DNA from: Acidobacteriaceae bacterium
GTDB lineage: Bacteria; Acidobacteriota; Terriglobia; Terriglobales; Acidobacteriaceae
Assembly (NCBI GenBank): GCA_030838305.1
Contig: JAUTWY010000175.1
Coordinates: 1-6,517 of the forward strand
Direction: 5' to 3'
Length of the DNA stretch: 6,517 nucleotides
Shown here: positions 1-4,988 of the stretch, piece by piece
How positions within the stretch are numbered: the first letter of the stretch is position 1
Layout of the letters: each line of letters starts with the position of its first letter
Notes under the pieces: generated by a model
Database searches by the model: none
Told to the model about the DNA's origin: nothing
The model's input: the letters and a program-made list of their open reading frames with translations, nothing else
Translations under genes and position numbers: made by a program

Positions 1-117
1 CAAATCGAACTCGCGCGACAGACTCTGCGCCGCCTCGGCCAGTTCCGAGTTGCGCTCGAGCAGACGATGGGCCGCGTTCAGCAGCCGTGCCTTGTCCGCT
101 TTGGTGGACCGCGGCAT
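1..117 (-). CDS. Unrecognised protein, N-terminal 39 codons (runs off left edge)
   Basis: The frame begins with ATG at 117 and stays open to the window edge, giving MPRSTKADKARLLNAAHRLL and then ERNSELAEAAQSLSREFDL. It is rich in Lys, Arg, Glu, Ala and Leu and should be almost entirely helical. The AEAAQSLSREFDL stretch could be the first half of a helix-turn-helix, but the recognition helix would lie outside the window, so DNA binding is only a guess. The start lies 14 bases after the stop of the preceding - strand gene fragment, which suggests they were one operon. The only purine-rich candidate ribosome site (AAGAAG, complement of 135-140) is 17 bases upstream, which is long. I do not recognise the family. 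The gene is real in character, with good codon use and a plausible start, but its function is open. Confidence 0.6.
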   Translation of the reverse strand, partial: MPRSTKADKARLLNAAHRLLERNSELAEAAQSLSREFDL

Positions 118-131
118 AGGACATAAAGATA

Positions 132-214
132 TTACTTCTTGAGACGCAGATCAAGTATCGGCGTATTCCGCCAGCCCTTCACAACCAGTTCAAATTGAAA
201 GTTACCTTTTGTGT
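132..214 (-). pseudogene. C-terminal remnant of an unrecognised gene, cut by the mobile-DNA junction
   Basis: Reading the - strand downstream of the truncated intron 1, one frame gives YTKGNFQFELVVKGWRNTPI followed by LDLRLKK and a TAA stop at 134-132. The alternation of charged, aromatic and beta-prone residues looks like genuine protein, unlike the frame inherited from the intron RT, which stops at 179. Because only 14 bases separate its stop from the next start, it was probably the upstream member of an operon with the gene at 117-1. Everything upstream of about 214 is group II intron sequence, so the gene's 5' part is missing here. About 26 residues are too few to name a family. That this is a coding remnant is an inference from its composition and spacing. 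Confidence 0.4.
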
Positions 215-898
215 AAGGGGCGTAACGCCACCACCCTGGGGCGTGCCAGCTTGCGGGTACGCAACCATCCCGTCTTCCATCACGCCCGCCTTCAACCACT
301 TGTCGATAAGCCGCAACAACATTCCGTCACGTACCCGCTTGCGCACGATGTTTCGCAAGTGACCATGGTCCAGCGTCTCGAAAAACTTCCGGACGTCAAC
401 TTCAAGGACCCACCTGCCCGCCATCTGCACCGTCTGGCCCTGCACGACTCGCAGCGCTTGATGCGCCGAACGGCCGGGTCGAAAGCCGTACGAGCAGTTC
501 AGAAAACTCTGCTCGTAGACTGCTTCCAGCACCATGACCACCGCCCGTTGGAGCACCTTGTCCTCGAAGGTTGGTATGCCTATGGGCCGCGTCTGCGAGC
601 CAGCCCCTGCCTTCGGGATGTGCACTCTGCGGACCGGTGGCGCCACGTAGCTGCCGGATTTGGCCTGTTCAAGTAGTGAGCGGAGATTTTCCTCCAGATT
701 CCTCGCATACTCGTAGGCCGTCTGCCGGTCTACGCCGGTAGCTCCGTCCTTGCGCGTGCGCCGATACGCCCCACGCAGCCAATCGATGTCGATGTGATGG
801 GCGAGCGTCGTCAATGCCACCTGCGGCATCTCGCACGCCAACTTTGCTATCCGCTCGAGTTTCGTTGATACGGTTGTGGAGCTCGGTGTCCCCGCCAT
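179..898 (-). pseudogene. ltrA: Group II intron reverse transcriptase/maturase, truncated (intron 1)
   Basis: This is the N-terminal half of an LtrA-type group II intron RT. ATG at 898 is chosen over an in-frame GTG at 943 because GAGGGG sits just upstream. Visible motifs: TRKDGATGVD (residues ~48-57), PPVRRVHIPK (87-96), TRPIGIPT (103-110), the CSYGFRPGRSAHQAL block (135-149), the first catalytic Asp in LEVDVRKFFETLDH (Asp168), and GTPQGG (218-223) of RT motif 4. The homology stops after GVTPL (~residue 228). The last 11 residues are an out-of-frame reading of flanking sequence up to TGA at 181-179. The YADD catalytic motif, thumb and maturase X domain are absent, so neither reverse transcription nor splicing help is possible. 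A full homologue would be roughly 400-500 aa. It belongs to a clearly different RT lineage from the one in intron 2. Confidence 0.9.
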
Positions 899-1478
899 AT
901 TCCCCTCGAACGTTCCCGCGTTCCGGTGCCTCCTTCCCTCCACGGGGTCCCTCGGGTTGGTTCCCCCGCTTCTCCGGTACTACCAGGCACTCCGACTTCC
1001 TGCCGCCCATGCCGCGTCGCTTCGTTTCCTTCGCTCCGCGCTACCGCCGCTGCGCCTTGGGCTTCGCTCCTGCGGGCGCAAGGCGCAGCACCCACAGGCC
1101 AGGGGTTGTTCACCGGACTCCCCAACCGGTTCTTCGACGGAAACGACAGGACCTCCCAGGTTCCTGGAGGACCCCACTCTGAACGTGCCCTGCTCTTTGA
1201 CCCCGGCGGGACCTCTGCGCTCGGCCACTACCGCGCTTCGATGTTGCCTTCCGCTCAAAGGACAGCGTCGGCTCCCACCACGATGTTAATTTCGGGGCTC
1301 AATCACACGGCCCGCCCATTCGCTGTCTACGCTTCGCAGAGTGGATTGCTCCACCGCCACGCAAGACTCGCTTCCGGATGGCTGGCCAACCTTTCCGGGC
1401 GGGGCTTGTTACCCGCTGGGTCCCAACGAAAGGTTTCAGATCATCTCATCCTCCTTTCCCAGGCTTCACCTGGCGCAC
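899..1478 (-). ncRNA. 5' ribozyme domains of intron 1 (no gene)
   Basis: This ~580-base gene-free stretch lies between the intron 5' end and the RT start codon, as expected for group II domains I-III. It is rich in inverted repeats. The strongest is GCTGCGCCTTG at 1049-1059 against CAAGGCGCAGC at 1079-1089, with a 19-base loop. Long open frames on both strands here are by-products of G+C-rich structured RNA. Confidence 0.75.
1252..1267 (-). other. Candidate EBS1 loop of intron 1
   Basis: On the - strand CGCT and AGCG form a 4-bp stem around the loop GTCCTTTG. Its CCUUUG (1261-1256) can pair with CGAAGG, the last six bases of the 5' exon (1484-1479), with five Watson-Crick pairs and one G-U. 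This is the arrangement expected of EBS1-IBS1, and it supports a 5' splice site after 1479. Confidence 0.5.
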
Positions 1479-1480
1479 CC

Positions 1481-1804
1481 TTCGCCGAACTCAAGGGGGA
1501 GTTTGCCCTCGACGTGGTTCCCACCAATCACTACAGGGCCAACAGCGCCTGGCTCCAACTCTCCATCCTCGCGCATAACCTGATGCGGAGCTTTCAACTG
1601 CACTCGACTCTGGCGACTCGCAAACCGCGCTCGCTCAAGCGAACTTATAGCTATCGCATCGCGAGCATGAAGACGCTGCGCTTCCTCCTCATCAACCGCG
1701 CCGCGCGCCTCGCTCGAATCTCGGGCCGCAAGGTCCTGCGCTTCTCCTCCAACCCAGCAACCGAAACCCTCTATGACCGGGTCACAGACCACCTCGCCGC
1801 CTGA
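1481..1804 (+). pseudogene. IS1380-family DDE transposase, C-terminal 107 residues only
   Basis: The frame from 1481 reads FAELKGEFALDVVPTNHYRA and continues NSAWLQLSILAHNLMRSFQL, the well-known IS1380-family block around ELK-x-x-F-ALD-x-x-P and AHNL-x-R-x-FQL. It continues through a conserved tail (KTLRFLLINRAARLARISG, then NPATETLYDRVTDHLAA) to TGA at 1802-1804. Family members are usually about 430-480 aa, so roughly three quarters is missing, including the N-terminal DNA-binding part and the first catalytic Asp residues. The gene is broken exactly at the intron 1 splice site (1478/1479). The same frame happens to stay open leftward through the intron's antisense strand to 926, but that part is not transposase. 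The C-terminal reading frame itself is intact, which suggests the damage is fairly recent. Confidence 0.9.
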
Positions 1805-1812
1805 TTTATGTA

Positions 1813-1917
1813 GAGTCGAGATGTGGCGCGGTGGTTTAGGTGCGGCCTATCCGTGCCGGCCCTTTCGTCTGCCGGTGCCTCACTAGCCGGACCGTGCTCC
1901 GTTTCCACATCCCGCTC
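1813..1917 (-). other. Group II domain VI of intron 2, with bulged branch-point A and enlarged tip
   Basis: The 5' arm GAG-CGGGAUGUGG (1917-1905) pairs with CCACAUCUCG-A-CUC (1826-1813). That gives ten pairs (one G-U), a single unpaired A at 1816, then three pairs. A1816 is seven bases from the intron end at 1810, the usual branch-point distance. About 78 bases (1904-1827) lie beyond this stem, including a CCGGC/GCCGG hairpin, which makes the domain much longer than usual. Confidence 0.85.
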
Positions 1918-1920
1918 ATC

Positions 1921-1953
1921 GAACCGGACAGGCGGAGTTACCGCATCCGGCTC
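1921..1953 (-). other. Group II domain V (catalytic hairpin) of intron 2
   Basis: The hairpin reads AGCCGGAUGCGG-UAACU-CCGC-CU-GUCCGGUU within 1952-1922. The lower stem holds the AGC catalytic triad (1952-1950) in an eight-pair helix with G-U wobbles, followed by a two-base bulge (1931-1930) and a four-pair upper stem. This is the canonical domain V layout. It starts only about 12 bases after the maturase stop codon. Confidence 0.92.
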
Positions 1954-1964
1954 TCGGAGAAGGC

Positions 1965-3293
1965 TCACGGTGTCGCCCACGGAAAGCTGGCGGTCCGCTG
2001 TGCAAGCCGGACCAGACCAAACTCCTCGTGCAGGACGTCATCGGGATACCTCGCGGTGCCCGCGCCCGGCACTTTGTGTTTAGCGCACAGCCACTGGCGG
2101 AGCCGCCGACGGGTGTGTCGTTCCACCGCTCGGTAGGCTTTGCTGACAGGACCGAGGCAGAAGTAGTTGGCCCATCCGATTATCAATCGATTAAGGCGTA
2201 CCACTATCGTCTCTACGTCCCGCTGCGTCTGGCTCCGTCGGGTCGCCTGGCTAATCGTCGCACAGATGCGTTGTACGCGTTGCTGCGACGGCGTGGTGCC
2301 CAGATAGGCCCGTCCCGTCTGCGGCGAGTAACAGCGCCCAAACGTGTAACCCAGAAAGTCGAACTTCTCTTCCGGCAGCTTGCAGACCCGCGTCTTGCTC
2401 TCGTTCACCGTCAGCCTGAGCCTCTGCATCATGTCCCGCATAGTGGCGAGGGCTTGTTCTCCCCTGCCACGGCAGCACATCACAAGATCATCGGCGTAGT
2501 TGACGATGCGCGCTTTCAGACGCTGCTCGTGTCCCAGCTGCTTCCAGCCGAGCACGAACCGGCGCATGTATAGATTGCTGAGCAGCGGGCTGAGCGGAGA
2601 CCCTTGCGGGCTGCCCCGACCTTCATCTCGATTGCGTGTGCTTCGATGCTTATGTCCGCGCTCGTCGGTTTCCTCAACCGCAGCTTCCAGCCACATCTTG
2701 ATCAGATGCAGCATCGCTCCGTCGACCACTCGGCGAGCCACCGACTTAAGAAGTTCGGCATGCGGCAGATTATCGAAGTAACTACTGAGATCTGCGTCAA
2801 CAACTTCGCCATACCCGGTATTGATCAGCTTGTGGACCTGTCGCACCGCGGCCAGTGCGCTACGGTCGCGCCGATAGGCATACTGCTCCGGCTGCAAGTC
2901 CGCCTCGAAGATCGGTTCGAGTACCAGAACTGCCGCCGTCTGCGCCACCCTATCTCGGATAGCGGGGACCCCTAACGGTCGCTGTTGTCTTCCGTCCGGC
3001 TTGGGAATGTAAACCCGCCGGACTGGAAGTGGTCGATAGGTTCGGCTTTTCAGCTCCTGCGCCAGTTCGTCCAACCACCGCTCCAGCCCGTACGCCTCAA
3101 TGTCCTCGAAGGTCTGCCCGTCTGCTCCCGCCGCACCGCCATTGGCTCTGCAGCATTGGTAGGCGAACGCCAGAACGTCTTTCCGGTACATCTTGTCGTA
3201 CAGCGCATAGAAGCGATAGCCGGATGCTTCCTTCGCTTTTGCGTGTAACGCGGTCTGCAACTTCTGAACACTTACGGGGGTTGCTAGGCTCAT
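1965..3293 (-). CDS. ltrA: Group II intron reverse transcriptase/maturase (intron 2)
   Basis: This 442-residue intron-encoded protein aids splicing of its own intron RNA and copies it into DNA at new sites. The start is ATG at 3293, with GAGGGA six bases upstream; an in-frame TTG at 3299 is less likely. Motifs in order: NGGAAGADGQ (~51-60), RPLPVRRVYIPKPDG (~87-101), QRPLGVPAIRDRV (~104-116), the first catalytic Asp in VVDADLSSYFDNL (~164-176), GSPQGSPLSPLLSNLY (~227-242), the catalytic YADD at 266-269, KFDFLGYTF (~310-318) and the maturase X-domain core LNRLIIGWANYF (~367-378). No CxxC/HNH endonuclease follows the X domain, so integration probably relies on replication-fork primers. All catalytic residues are present and there is no frameshift. 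Its stop is almost against domain V. Confidence 0.95.
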   Translation of the reverse strand: MSLATPVSVQKLQTALHAKAKEASGYRFYALYDKMYRKDVLAFAYQCCRANGGAAGADGQTFEDIEAYGLERWLDELAQELKSRTYRPLPVRRVYIPKPDGRQQRPLGVPAIRDRVAQTAAVLVLEPIFEADLQPEQYAYRRDRSALAAVRQVHKLINTGYGEVVDADLSSYFDNLPHAELLKSVARRVVDGAMLHLIKMWLEAAVEETDERGHKHRSTRNRDEGRGSPQGSPLSPLLSNLYMRRFVLGWKQLGHEQRLKARIVNYADDLVMCCRGRGEQALATMRDMMQRLRLTVNESKTRVCKLPEEKFDFLGYTFGRCYSPQTGRAYLGTTPSQQRVQRICATISQATRRSQTQRDVETIVVRLNRLIIGWANYFCLGPVSKAYRAVERHTRRRLRQWLCAKHKVPGAGTARYPDDVLHEEFGLVRLAQRTASFPWATP

Positions 3294-3796
3294 GACCAAT
3301 CCCTCGGCCCTTTGTCGCTTCTCGCGTTCGCCTTCAACTGAGGCCCCTTCCCTCCACCGGCGTTACCCGGCTTCCGCAGTACCTACGGGCCTCTCCGCCA
3401 CCCCACACGGCCCAGCCTGACTCTCACGAGTTGCCGGTTGATGCATTTGCGATCACCGCTGGGGCTTCCCGTGTTGCGTCTGGTCCCCCTTGCCTGCATG
3501 CCGTCGCCAATACCCCGGCAGGACCGATGAAACCTGTTCGCTCATACTGTTCCATCGGCGTCGACCTTCCCCGTCCGAAAGGCGGGTCGGCTCCTGCATC
3601 ACCCGTTTCGAGGCCTGCTCAGCGTTCACTCGCGTTACGGCATGCATGCTCACCGAGTCGCCTTTGCGACCCTCTGCACCGAAGGCTTCAGCGGCTTCGT
3701 TACCTCTACCACTGCTTCGGTTGTTACCGGGCGGAACGAACCAGTTCCCGGGAGGGACTTCCACCCTCTGTGGACCAGCACCTTTTCACGGCGCAC
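3294..3796 (-). ncRNA. 5' ribozyme domains I-III of intron 2 (no gene)
   Basis: About 500 gene-free bases lie between the intron 5' end and the maturase start. They are dense in short stems, including the EBS1 hairpin at 3570-3585. Open frames in this stretch on either strand show no protein-like features. Confidence 0.8.
3574..3580 (-). other. EBS1 of intron 2
   Basis: UUUCGGA lies in the loop of a CCCG/CGGG hairpin in domain I. It is the exact complement of UCCGAAA, the last seven bases of the 5' exon (3803-3797). Confidence 0.75.
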
Positions 3797-3797
3797 T

Positions 3798-3825
3798 TTC
3801 GGATTAAGGTTAATAGCCTTCCGAA
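3798..3825 (+). terminator. Hairpin after the IS1380 transposase (terminator-like)
   Basis: TTCGG-att-AAGG-ttaatag-CCTT-CCGAA folds into a nine-pair stem with a three-base bulge. Before intron 2 inserted, it began about six bases after the transposase TGA, where a terminator would sit. No long T run follows, so terminator function is uncertain. Intron 2 sits one base outside the stem, and its IBS1 overlaps the outer arm. Confidence 0.4.
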
Positions 3826-3835
3826 GTGAATTAGG

Positions 3836-4190
3836 CCTTTTCTGTTGTCGATGAGATTTCTCCTTAGGCTTCAATTAGCTTTAGCCATCCGCGAAGTACT
3901 GATCATCAATTTGCCCGCAGCGACTAACACAGCGGCGGCGACTTTTCCCGATCTCAGATTCTGGCCAGTCTTTTGCTAAGGGAGTTAGAGGGTGTCAAAC
4001 ATCAATCGAGTATTTCCGATCATGGCTATCTATCGTGATCGCCCGGCGCGTAGATCATCGTTGTCCCGCCTGCCGCTGCTTCCTCAGGCGTCAGCAGATT
4101 CTGTCACGAGAAGCCAAATGTATTCCGAAATCAATCCTCACTCACTCGCTGACGGGATCGCACAGCGAGCCTGAGGTTCGTCATTCGGTA
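3836..4190. other. Intergenic stretch, nothing recognisable
   Basis: About 355 bases lie between the presumed IS1380 right end and the next + strand gene. The first ~130 bases are visibly richer in A+T than the surroundings. A 60-codon frame opening with GTG at 3992 has AAGGGAG in ribosome-site position, but its product has no recognisable motif and looks random after the first ~20 residues, so I do not call it. I could not find a convincing promoter pair. Confidence 0.5.
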
Positions 4191-4502
4191 ATGCTGAAAA
4201 GCCTCGGCCGGTTCATCCAAACGCTCATCCGGCGCCCATATGTCCCGATAGGATTGGTATTGTTTGTTCTACCGCTGACCGCGTCCTTCGCGCCGAACGA
4301 CGCAAAAGAAGAAATGGCCAAACTGTGGCGCCCGGACCATGGTATCTGGTTGACGTGCGGCGGGGCGCTGGTGCTGCTATGGGCAGCGTTTCGGGCATGG
4401 GACGAGCAACGGCAGATCGCACGTGAATCGTCGCTGGAATCGTTGCGCACCGAGATAGCCGAGCTGAGGCTGCAACTCGCTCAACAGAGCGCCGCTATCT
4501 GA
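4191..4502 (+). CDS. Small two-helix membrane protein with coiled-coil tail (likely front half of a frameshifted gene)
   Basis: The chosen ATG gives 103 aa: MLKSLGRFIQTLIRRPY, a membrane segment at ~18-33 (VPIGLVLFVLPLTASF), a polar loop, a second membrane segment at ~53-68 (WLTCGGALVLLWAAF), then a charged heptad-like helix (~70-100, EQRQIARESSLESLRTEIAELRLQ cut short at QQS). The frame is open upstream to 4035, but the residues before the chosen Met look non-coding. The ribosome site is weak: GAGG about 14 bases before the ATG. The protein ends abruptly in the coiled coil (AAI, TGA at 4500-4502), and the sequence continues sensibly in another frame as RYLTSDQRAALVTELRE. In comparable small bacterial membrane proteins, as I recall them, two membrane helices, a coiled coil and such a domain form one chain. 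Function unknown. Confidence 0.6.
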   Translation: MLKSLGRFIQTLIRRPYVPIGLVLFVLPLTASFAPNDAKEEMAKLWRPDHGIWLTCGGALVLLWAAFRAWDEQRQIARESSLESLRTEIAELRLQLAQQSAAI

Positions 4503-4561
4503 CGTCGGATCAGCGCGCCGCGCTGGTTACCGAACTGAGGGAATCGGGAGAACCGATCCAC

Positions 4562-4858
4562 GTGATCGTGGTCTATCATCATATGGATGAGGAGGCCGAA
4601 GCGTACGCGGCGCAATTTTCAGCAACGCTGATGCCCGCGCGCCTGGCCGGCACACCGATTCCGGTCGATGATATTTCCGTCAACTTCGAGGGTGTTGCCA
4701 TCAGAACGAATGGCTCTCGACTTCCACACGGCGCACAGCGGCTCTCGGGTGCGCTCGCGGCTGCGAAGATCGCTCATCGAATTGAACCCTTGACGGGAGT
4801 GCGCGCGAGCATCGCGACACCGGATTACTTTGACCTGGCGATTGGCAAAAACAAGTAA
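4562..4858 (+). CDS. Soluble domain, probably the back half of the frameshifted membrane protein
   Basis: The GTG at 4562 gives 98 aa, but the frame is open from 4427 and protein-like from about 4490 (RYLTSDQRAALVTELRESGE, then PIHVIVVYHHMDEEAEAYAA). The content suggests an alternating alpha/beta domain: a helix (LTSDQRAALVTELRE), a strand (HVIVVYH), a helix (DEEAEAYAAQFSATL), and an end on the strand-like DYFDLAIGKNK. This resembles the C-terminal domain of many small coiled-coil membrane proteins, where an LT-x-x-Q-x-x-L helix precedes a short sugar- or nucleotide-like fold of unknown role. If it were a separate gene, translation would start at the weak GTG, with GGGAG 11 bases upstream. 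More likely it was fused to the gene ending at 4502. Function unknown. Confidence 0.5.
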   Translation: MIVVYHHMDEEAEAYAAQFSATLMPARLAGTPIPVDDISVNFEGVAIRTNGSRLPHGAQRLSGALAAAKIAHRIEPLTGVRASIATPDYFDLAIGKNK

Positions 4859-4944
4859 GCCTTGGCGAATCGCCGCGGAAACTTCATAGAATACTTCCCG
4901 CCGGCCGCAGTTCACGGTCGCGGACGCGTACGCATTGCATGCGC

Positions 4945-4972
4945 GTTCACGGCGGTGAACTGGAAGAATTTT
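4945..4972 (+). terminator. Possible terminator between convergent genes
   Basis: GTTCAC-GGCG-GTGAAC (4945-4960) is a six-pair hairpin with a four-base loop, followed nine bases later by TTTT. It lies ~90 bases after the + strand gene and just beyond the - strand activator. A second copy of GTTCACGG at 4912-4919 allows an alternative, larger fold. The stem is short and the T run small, so this is tentative. Confidence 0.3.
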
Positions 4973-4988
4973 GCGCGTCGGCGACGCG
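4973..4988. repeat. GC-rich palindrome, copy 1
   Basis: GCGCGTCGGCGACGCG contains CGCGTC-GGC-GACGCG. It directly follows the stop codon of the sigma-54 activator on the - strand. It is nearly the same sequence as 6248-6266. It could act as a mRNA 3'-end hairpin or weak terminator for the activator, although no T run follows on that strand. Confidence 0.5.

Larger units (their letters stand above)
215..1478 (-). mobile_element. Group II intron 1, 3'-truncated, antisense in the IS1380 transposase gene
   Basis: The 5' end is GTGCGCCAGG, reading down from 1478, which matches the bacterial group II consensus GTGYG. It falls exactly where recognisable IS1380 transposase coding begins on the other strand. 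The ~580 nt before the RT start hold the structured RNA domains I-III and part of IV. These include an EBS1 candidate loop at 1252-1267 and an 11-bp perfect stem (1049-1059 with 1079-1089). The element ends abruptly inside RT motif 4 at about 215. Domains V and VI and the 3' splice site are missing, so it can neither splice nor move by itself. It lies in the same orientation as intron 2 but carries a different RT and pairs with a different target. Confidence 0.85.
1810..3796 (-). mobile_element. Group II intron 2, apparently complete (1987 nt)
   Basis: Both ends can be placed to the base. The 5' end at 3796 reads GTGCGCCGTG. The 3' end at 1810 reads CGACTCTAC, with the branch-point A bulged in domain VI seven bases before the end. 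The order is domains I-III (3796 to ~3300), maturase ORF (3293-1965), domain V (1953-1921) and domain VI (1917-1813). EBS1 at 3580-3574 matches the 5' exon over seven consecutive pairs. Precise removal joins the IS1380 transposase stop codon region (TGATTTAT) to TTTCGGATTAAGG at 3797. All parts needed for splicing and mobility are visible, so it may be active. The subclass is not assigned; the 3' exon contact appears not to use the base next to EBS1, which argues against IIA. Confidence 0.92.
1479..3835 (+). mobile_element. IS1380-family element, 3' remnant, interrupted by two group II introns
   Basis: The surviving IS sequence is 1479-1809 (transposase C-terminus plus five bases) and 3797 to about 3835 (3' tail), separated by intron 2. 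The 5' two thirds of the transposase and the left end are absent: intron 1 occupies that side and is itself deleted at about 214. The right boundary near 3835 is a guess, taken at GTGAATTAGG because IS1380-family ends often begin with CC on the outer strand. With no left end present, neither the terminal inverted repeats nor a target duplication can be confirmed. The remnant cannot transpose. Confidence 0.65.

Noticed and set aside
209..676. 155-codon + strand open frame
   Set aside because: It is antisense to the intron 1 RT, whose motifs are unmistakable; no protein-like features of its own.
1466..1500. CCCTT/AAGGG stem flanking the intron 1 insertion site, as a hairpin target like that of intron 2
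   Set aside because: Only four to five pairs with a ten-base loop, and one pair uses the intron's own first base; consistent with chance in G+C-rich coding DNA.
926..1804. 292-codon + strand open frame ending with the IS1380 tail
   Set aside because: Only 1481-1804 is transposase. The upstream part is the antisense of intron 1's structured RNA that happens to lack stops; its translation (Pro/Arg/Ser-rich) has no domain.
2028..2573. 181-codon + strand open frame
   Set aside because: Antisense shadow of the intron 2 maturase, including the region opposite YADD.
3453..3764. Open frames on both strands in the intron 2 5' region
   Set aside because: The stretch is group II ribozyme sequence with an EBS1 hairpin; the translated products are low-complexity and unrecognisable.
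3992..4174. 60-codon + strand frame with a decent ribosome site before GTG
   Set aside because: No motif, membrane segment or downstream partner; composition turns random after the first ~20 residues. Could be a truncated gene start but cannot be supported.
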